Positions 34,966 through 38,170 of a stretch of DNA of 38,170 bases are shown here, one piece after another (position 1 is the stretch's first letter; each line of letters begins with the position of its first letter). The translations under genes and the position numbers were made by a program. The stretch lies in NCBI GenBank assembly GCA_003213355.1, contig QCND01000006.1:1-38170 (forward strand), read 5' to 3'. The stretch comes from Prochlorococcus sp. AG-424-E20. Its GTDB lineage: Bacteria; Cyanobacteriota; Cyanobacteriia; PCC-6307; Cyanobiaceae. The notes under the pieces were generated by a model. The model was not told the DNA's origin. It saw only the letters and a list, made by a program, of their open reading frames with translations, and did not search any database.

Positions 34966-36411
34966 TTATCTACCTCCCACTGTTATAGAATCTACTTTGA
35001 TATGTGGCTGCCCTACTGTAACGTTTACACTTCCACTCACAGAACCGCAGAAGCCTGCGGCAAGATCTAAATCATTTGCACACATTGAGATTCTAGGTAG
35101 TATTTCTTTTGCTTCACCAATTAAGGTTGCTCCTTTAACTGGTATATCAAGTTGTCCATTTTTTATTAAATAGCCTTCTTCAACAGAGAAGTTAAACTGA
35201 CCAGTTGGTCCTACACTCCCTCCGCCCATTGATTTACAATAAAGGCCATCATCAACACTTTTAATTAATTCTTCTGGCGAAAAATTTCCTTGCTTAATGT
35301 ATGTATTTCTCATACGACTTGCAGCTGCGAAAGAGAAATTCTGCCTTCTTCCACTACCTGTTCTAGGATGACCCGTTCTTAGAGAGCCCGCTCTATCAGA
35401 TAGAAACTGTTTTAATATTCCATTCTCAATTAATAAGGTGTTTTGAGGCTCCATTCCTTCATCATCCATTGAAAGTGACCCAAAAGCATGAGGTGAAAGT
35501 CCTTCATCAACTGCACTTACGGCTTCGTTAGCAATTTGCTTATTTATTGAGTCATGAAATGGAGAGGTGCCTCTTTCTAATTGAGTTGTTTCAAGAAGAT
35601 GGCCACAAGCTTCATGGAATATGACTCCTCCAAATTTATTTGCAAGAACTACAGGCATTTGTCCCGCTTCAACAAACCCGGCGTAAAGCATTTTCTGAGC
35701 GCTTTCATTTAATTCAAATGCACTTTGCTCGATATTCCAGTTTCTTAAATCGTCAGGATTACCAGAACTTCCATATCTTCTAGCAGAGGTCGATCTGTGT
35801 TTATCTTTTTGTGCAATTACATTTATACCAACTGTTTGATGAAGGCGGATATCCCTTGAAAATACACCATCTGAAGCTGCAACAAGTACTTCTTGCCAAT
35901 TCCTTGAATAACTAGCTCTTCTAACCTGAAGATTTTTATTTTTATTTGCCAGTGAGTTTGTGGCTTCTAGCATTTTAAGAGTGGATTCATTTAGATCTGG
36001 TGAATTACTTAACCAATCGTTCTTCGCAGATCCAAAATCCATTAAATCGTTTAACCCTTCAAACTTGTCATTATTTTTTGAACCAGTTGCAAGGCCTAAC
36101 ATTCCTAGGGCTTGATTTAAGGCAAAGAGTAGTCCTGTTTTTGATAAATCATTTGTGCTTACAAAACCATCTTTTTTGCCAAGAAATACCCTAATACCTG
36201 CTCCTATACCAAAAGATGGACTTACATTTGAAATATCATCCTGCTCGGCTAAGAGTGATATGTTGTCTGATTTTTCAAGAAAGACTTCTACTAGATCAGC
36301 CCCGGCAGATTTGCCTAGAGATAGTAATTCTTCAATTTGAGGTTTTAATTTTTCGTCAAAAGTATGGAATAGCAAATTTTCACTTTGTTTAGTTAGTAAT
36401 GAGTTAGTCAA
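34966..36411 (-). CDS. tldD: TldD metalloprotease subunit
   Basis: 481 residues from TTG 36411 (LTNSLLTKQSENLLFHTFDE). The upstream extension to 36498 is rejected because it reads through a run of 13 A residues and is Lys/Tyr/Ile noise. The zinc motif is HEACGH at 266-271 in GGVIFHEACGHLLETTQLER, with GTGSGRRQNFSFAAASRMRN and the C-terminal LIGEAKEILPRISMCANDLD and GFCGSVSGSVNVTVGQPHI. It forms the catalytic half of TldD-TldE. It starts the run tldD / pmbA / fmt. Confidence 0.93.
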   Translation of the reverse strand: MTNSLLTKQSENLLFHTFDEKLKPQIEELLSLGKSAGADLVEVFLEKSDNISLLAEQDDISNVSPSFGIGAGIRVFLGKKDGFVSTNDLSKTGLLFALNQALGMLGLATGSKNNDKFEGLNDLMDFGSAKNDWLSNSPDLNESTLKMLEATNSLANKNKNLQVRRASYSRNWQEVLVAASDGVFSRDIRLHQTVGINVIAQKDKHRSTSARRYGSSGNPDDLRNWNIEQSAFELNESAQKMLYAGFVEAGQMPVVLANKFGGVIFHEACGHLLETTQLERGTSPFHDSINKQIANEAVSAVDEGLSPHAFGSLSMDDEGMEPQNTLLIENGILKQFLSDRAGSLRTGHPRTGSGRRQNFSFAAASRMRNTYIKQGNFSPEELIKSVDDGLYCKSMGGGSVGPTGQFNFSVEEGYLIKNGQLDIPVKGATLIGEAKEILPRISMCANDLDLAAGFCGSVSGSVNVTVGQPHIKVDSITVGGR

Positions 36412-36545
36412 TTTTTTTTTTTTTACATTATGGCATTTGATTGCCTTAACTGCGTATTTGAATATTAATAAGACATATTTGTTGTTATTGTTTAACAACT
36501 AATTAATAAAGAAGGAATTTTAGTTAATCAATTAATAAGATCTAT

Positions 36546-37097
36546 TTAGTTAACACCGATCCACTTTTGACCATTTAATCGTTGAAGAACTCGTGATATT
36601 AGCAACGGTAATGTAATCTTCTTCTCGTCAATTAGAAATGATTCAACAATGCTTGGATCTGAATTTGACTCGGCTAATAATATAGTCTTATCCGAGGTTA
36701 TTATATCTTTCATAAAACAAAGCCAGAACTTTCTTTCATCAGATAATTCACAAAAAACCATCCAACAATTACCTCCTACAACTGGTCTTTTACCTTCTAT
36801 TAATTTAATCTCATTCACAACTGTTCCTTTATCTTCGATAGATGCCTTTAAACCAGGTATTAAATAGTTAGATATAAACTCTTTAAAAGGTTTATCCTCT
36901 AGCTTAGGAGGCTTTACTGTTTTTTTAGGGATAGCAGGTGAATCTTGATTAATTAAAGAGGAAGAAACTGGTTTGTCTAACGTATTTGAAGTTTTTTTGC
37001 CATCCGAAGCAGCTTTAGTCTTATCTAAGGAATCTGATTGAGGCTTAGTTACTTTTTCTCTTGAATTTATTTCGTTTGTGGGATTTTGATTTTCCAT
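36546..37097 (-). CDS. DUF2996-family protein
   Basis: 183 residues. The first 65 residues are a disordered Lys/Ser/Pro/Asp-rich head. The domain then has KPPKLEDKPFKEFISNYLIP, KGTVVNEIKLIEGKRPVVGG, NCWMVFCELSDERKFWLCFM, KDI...ILLAESNSDPSIVESFLIDE and KKITLPLLISRVLQRLNGQK ending WIGVN, the characteristic cyanobacterial DUF2996 pattern. It is soluble with no signal. Function is not established. The gap to tldD is 134 bases (36412-36545). Confidence 0.85.
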   Translation of the reverse strand: MENQNPTNEINSREKVTKPQSDSLDKTKAASDGKKTSNTLDKPVSSSLINQDSPAIPKKTVKPPKLEDKPFKEFISNYLIPGLKASIEDKGTVVNEIKLIEGKRPVVGGNCWMVFCELSDERKFWLCFMKDIITSDKTILLAESNSDPSIVESFLIDEKKITLPLLISRVLQRLNGQKWIGVN

Positions 37098-37170
37098 TTT
37101 TTTATTTTAGCAAAATAATAAAGTTGGTTGTTAAGATATTTTTGATTAAATATATTTTTTACATTTTCGT

Positions 37171-37728
37171 TTACCATGCTGAATAAGGTTCATCATCCCA
37201 GTCACTCCTGGCTGAGTCTGTTTGATTGATAGTCACATTTTTTACAGATTGATCTTCCAAATCCTCCTCCAATTCTAAAGAGCCTTCATATTGAGCATCA
37301 TTATTATTAAACGTCTTATAATTAAAGCTACTTCTTTCGGTTCTCCCTATTACTCTAAAACTTGCATTAATTGTTGGCGATGGGTCCTTAAAGTCTCTCT
37401 CTATTAATGCATTTTGGTAAGAATGATTGCTATTCTTTAAATCTTCTTCGGGTGCATCAATATCTTCATATTTATCAAATTCTTTATATTTTAGCGCTTG
37501 TCTTTGGGTAGTTTGAATTGTCTTTCCTAGTTTTGTTGTTATAAAAAAAGATAGGATAAAACCTGTTGCAGTTGATATTGCAACATAATTACCTAAAGTA
37601 AGCGAAGGTGTACTCCAAATTAGTATTCTTATTTTTGTGTATTCCTTCTGATTATTTACACTTAGAAAGATTATTAATAATAATGTAGATAATAATGGAG
37701 TAGCTTTAATTAAATTACTAAGCTTCAT
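37171..37728 (-). CDS. LapA-like two-TM protein
   Basis: 185 residues. Two membrane helices (about 8-24 and 48-66), with NNQKEYTKIRILIWSTPSLT between, recall the LapA/DUF1049 layout of a short conserved loop between two helices. A polar, acidic cytoplasmic tail of about 115 residues follows, ending SDWDDEPYSAW. The tail length is greater than in typical LapA proteins, so the family call is tentative. Its ATG overlaps the ubiX TAA by four bases, so the two are translated together. Confidence 0.6.
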   Translation of the reverse strand: MKLSNLIKATPLLSTLLLIIFLSVNNQKEYTKIRILIWSTPSLTLGNYVAISTATGFILSFFITTKLGKTIQTTQRQALKYKEFDKYEDIDAPEEDLKNSNHSYQNALIERDFKDPSPTINASFRVIGRTERSSFNYKTFNNNDAQYEGSLELEEDLEDQSVKNVTINQTDSARSDWDDEPYSAW

Positions 37729-38170
37729 TTAATAGGACCGTTCCATCTTTTAATATAATTGAAATCCTCTCCGAGCGAATCAAACAATCTAACTACAATA
37801 AAGTCTATAATATCCTCAATTGTTTTTGGATTTGTATACCAAGCTGGAATTGGGGGTACAATTGATGCCCCAGCAATGGCAAGTCGTTTTATGTTTTCTA
37901 TATGAATTAAACTTAAAGGTGATTCCCTTGGAGATATAATAAGTGGCCTTTTCTCCTTTAAGTGAACATCGGCACATCTTTCTATTAAATCTAATGAAAA
38001 GCCTGAGGCAATCCTTCCCAAGGTTCCCATTGAACAAGGCACAATTACCATACCCTTTGTCCTATGACTGCCGCTTGCAATTGATGCCGAATGATCATTC
38101 CATCGATAACAAGTCAATTCACCTGATTTGACATTAAGCTTGTTTCTCCAAAACTCTCTTTGAGCGCCTG
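37725..38170 (-). CDS. ubiX: UbiX-like flavin prenyltransferase (N-terminus outside window)
   Basis: The frame is open to the right edge, so the N-terminal part with the first FMN loop is missing. The visible 148 codons include SASIASGSHRTKGMVIVPCS, MGTLGRIASGFSLDLIERCA, DVHLKEKRPLIISPRESPLS, IENIKRLAIAGASIVPPIPA, WYTNPKTIEDIIDFIVVRLF and DSLG, typical UbiX/Pad1 motifs (PCS-x-x-x-L, L-K-E-x-R-P-L, P-R-E-x-P). UbiX makes prenylated FMN for UbiD decarboxylases. In cyanobacteria it serves plastoquinone or related quinone synthesis. The apparent TTG start at 38117 is only an internal codon: coding continues upstream as QREFWRNKLNVKSGE. Confidence 0.9.
   Translation of the reverse strand, partial: GAQREFWRNKLNVKSGELTCYRWNDHSASIASGSHRTKGMVIVPCSMGTLGRIASGFSLDLIERCADVHLKEKRPLIISPRESPLSLIHIENIKRLAIAGASIVPPIPAWYTNPKTIEDIIDFIVVRLFDSLGEDFNYIKRWNGPIK

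Noticed and set aside
36412..36498. Upstream extension of tldD
   Set aside because: It reads through an A13 run with Lys/Tyr/Ile noise and has no homology to TldD N-termini.

Overview
The window looks like a chromosome segment of a marine picocyanobacterium, most likely Prochlorococcus of a low-light clade with moderate AT richness (NATL-like). The evidence is a very AT-rich sequence, short intergenic spaces, a chlorophyll-synthesis gene (chlH), many protein families largely confined to cyanobacteria (DUF2996, DUF3038/DUF4335, DUF2949, DUF2862, Nif11-like), and many proteins under 80 residues. Strain assignment is inference. No tRNA, rRNA, CRISPR array, integrase or insertion sequence was seen.

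Region 1 (about 1-13.7 kb) is accessory-like. It opens with the truncated gene of a two-TM ion channel on the minus strand. A scatter of about 20 very small genes on both strands follows: Nif11-like leader-type peptides, a stand-alone IF2_N-like domain protein, a secreted four-cysteine protein, several single-TM miniproteins of 34-68 residues and a tandem pair of 49-residue paralogues. Among these sit a few normal-sized enzymes: a degenerate metallo-beta-lactamase-fold protein, two SDR/NmrA-type Rossmann proteins, an S51 peptidase (peptidase E), a FAD2-like fatty acid desaturase and a uridine-kinase-like P-loop protein. Intergenic gaps here are longer and more AT-rich than elsewhere. At least seven convincing short genes have under 60 codons and are easily missed: 1886-2032, 3611-3715, 7784-7942, 8044-8211, 8766-8936, 11602-11751 and 12484-12624.

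Region 2 (13.4-26.9 kb) is conserved core. An MsbA-like ABC exporter on the minus strand is followed by DUF6447, DUF1330-like and DUF2862 genes. The plus-strand run S4-domain protein / tpiA / folP is tightly packed and folP begins inside tpiA. chlH is convergent with folP and divergent from dapB. dapB heads a run with a two-TM conserved protein, a UbiH-like flavoprotein and DUF2949, which ends stop-to-stop against apt. apt is divergent from the DUF3038-DUF4335 pair, and a SAM methyltransferase follows.

Region 3 (26.9-38.2 kb) holds a thioredoxin-like gene preceded directly by a terminator-like hairpin, mfd, a picocyanobacterial conserved gene, a TerC-family membrane protein, and the minus-strand run tldD-tldE-fmt with a 1-nt gap and a 4-nt overlap. 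A DUF2996 gene and a ubiX / LapA-like pair joined by a 4-nt overlap close the window; ubiX runs off the right edge.

I found no strongly supported new multi-gene system. The best leads are the dense miniprotein set of region 1, the tandem 49-residue paralogues, the cysteine-free Nif11-like peptides in a genome that also carries the TldD/TldE peptide-processing protease, and a coding-like fragment at 10982-11080 that lacks any normal start codon.
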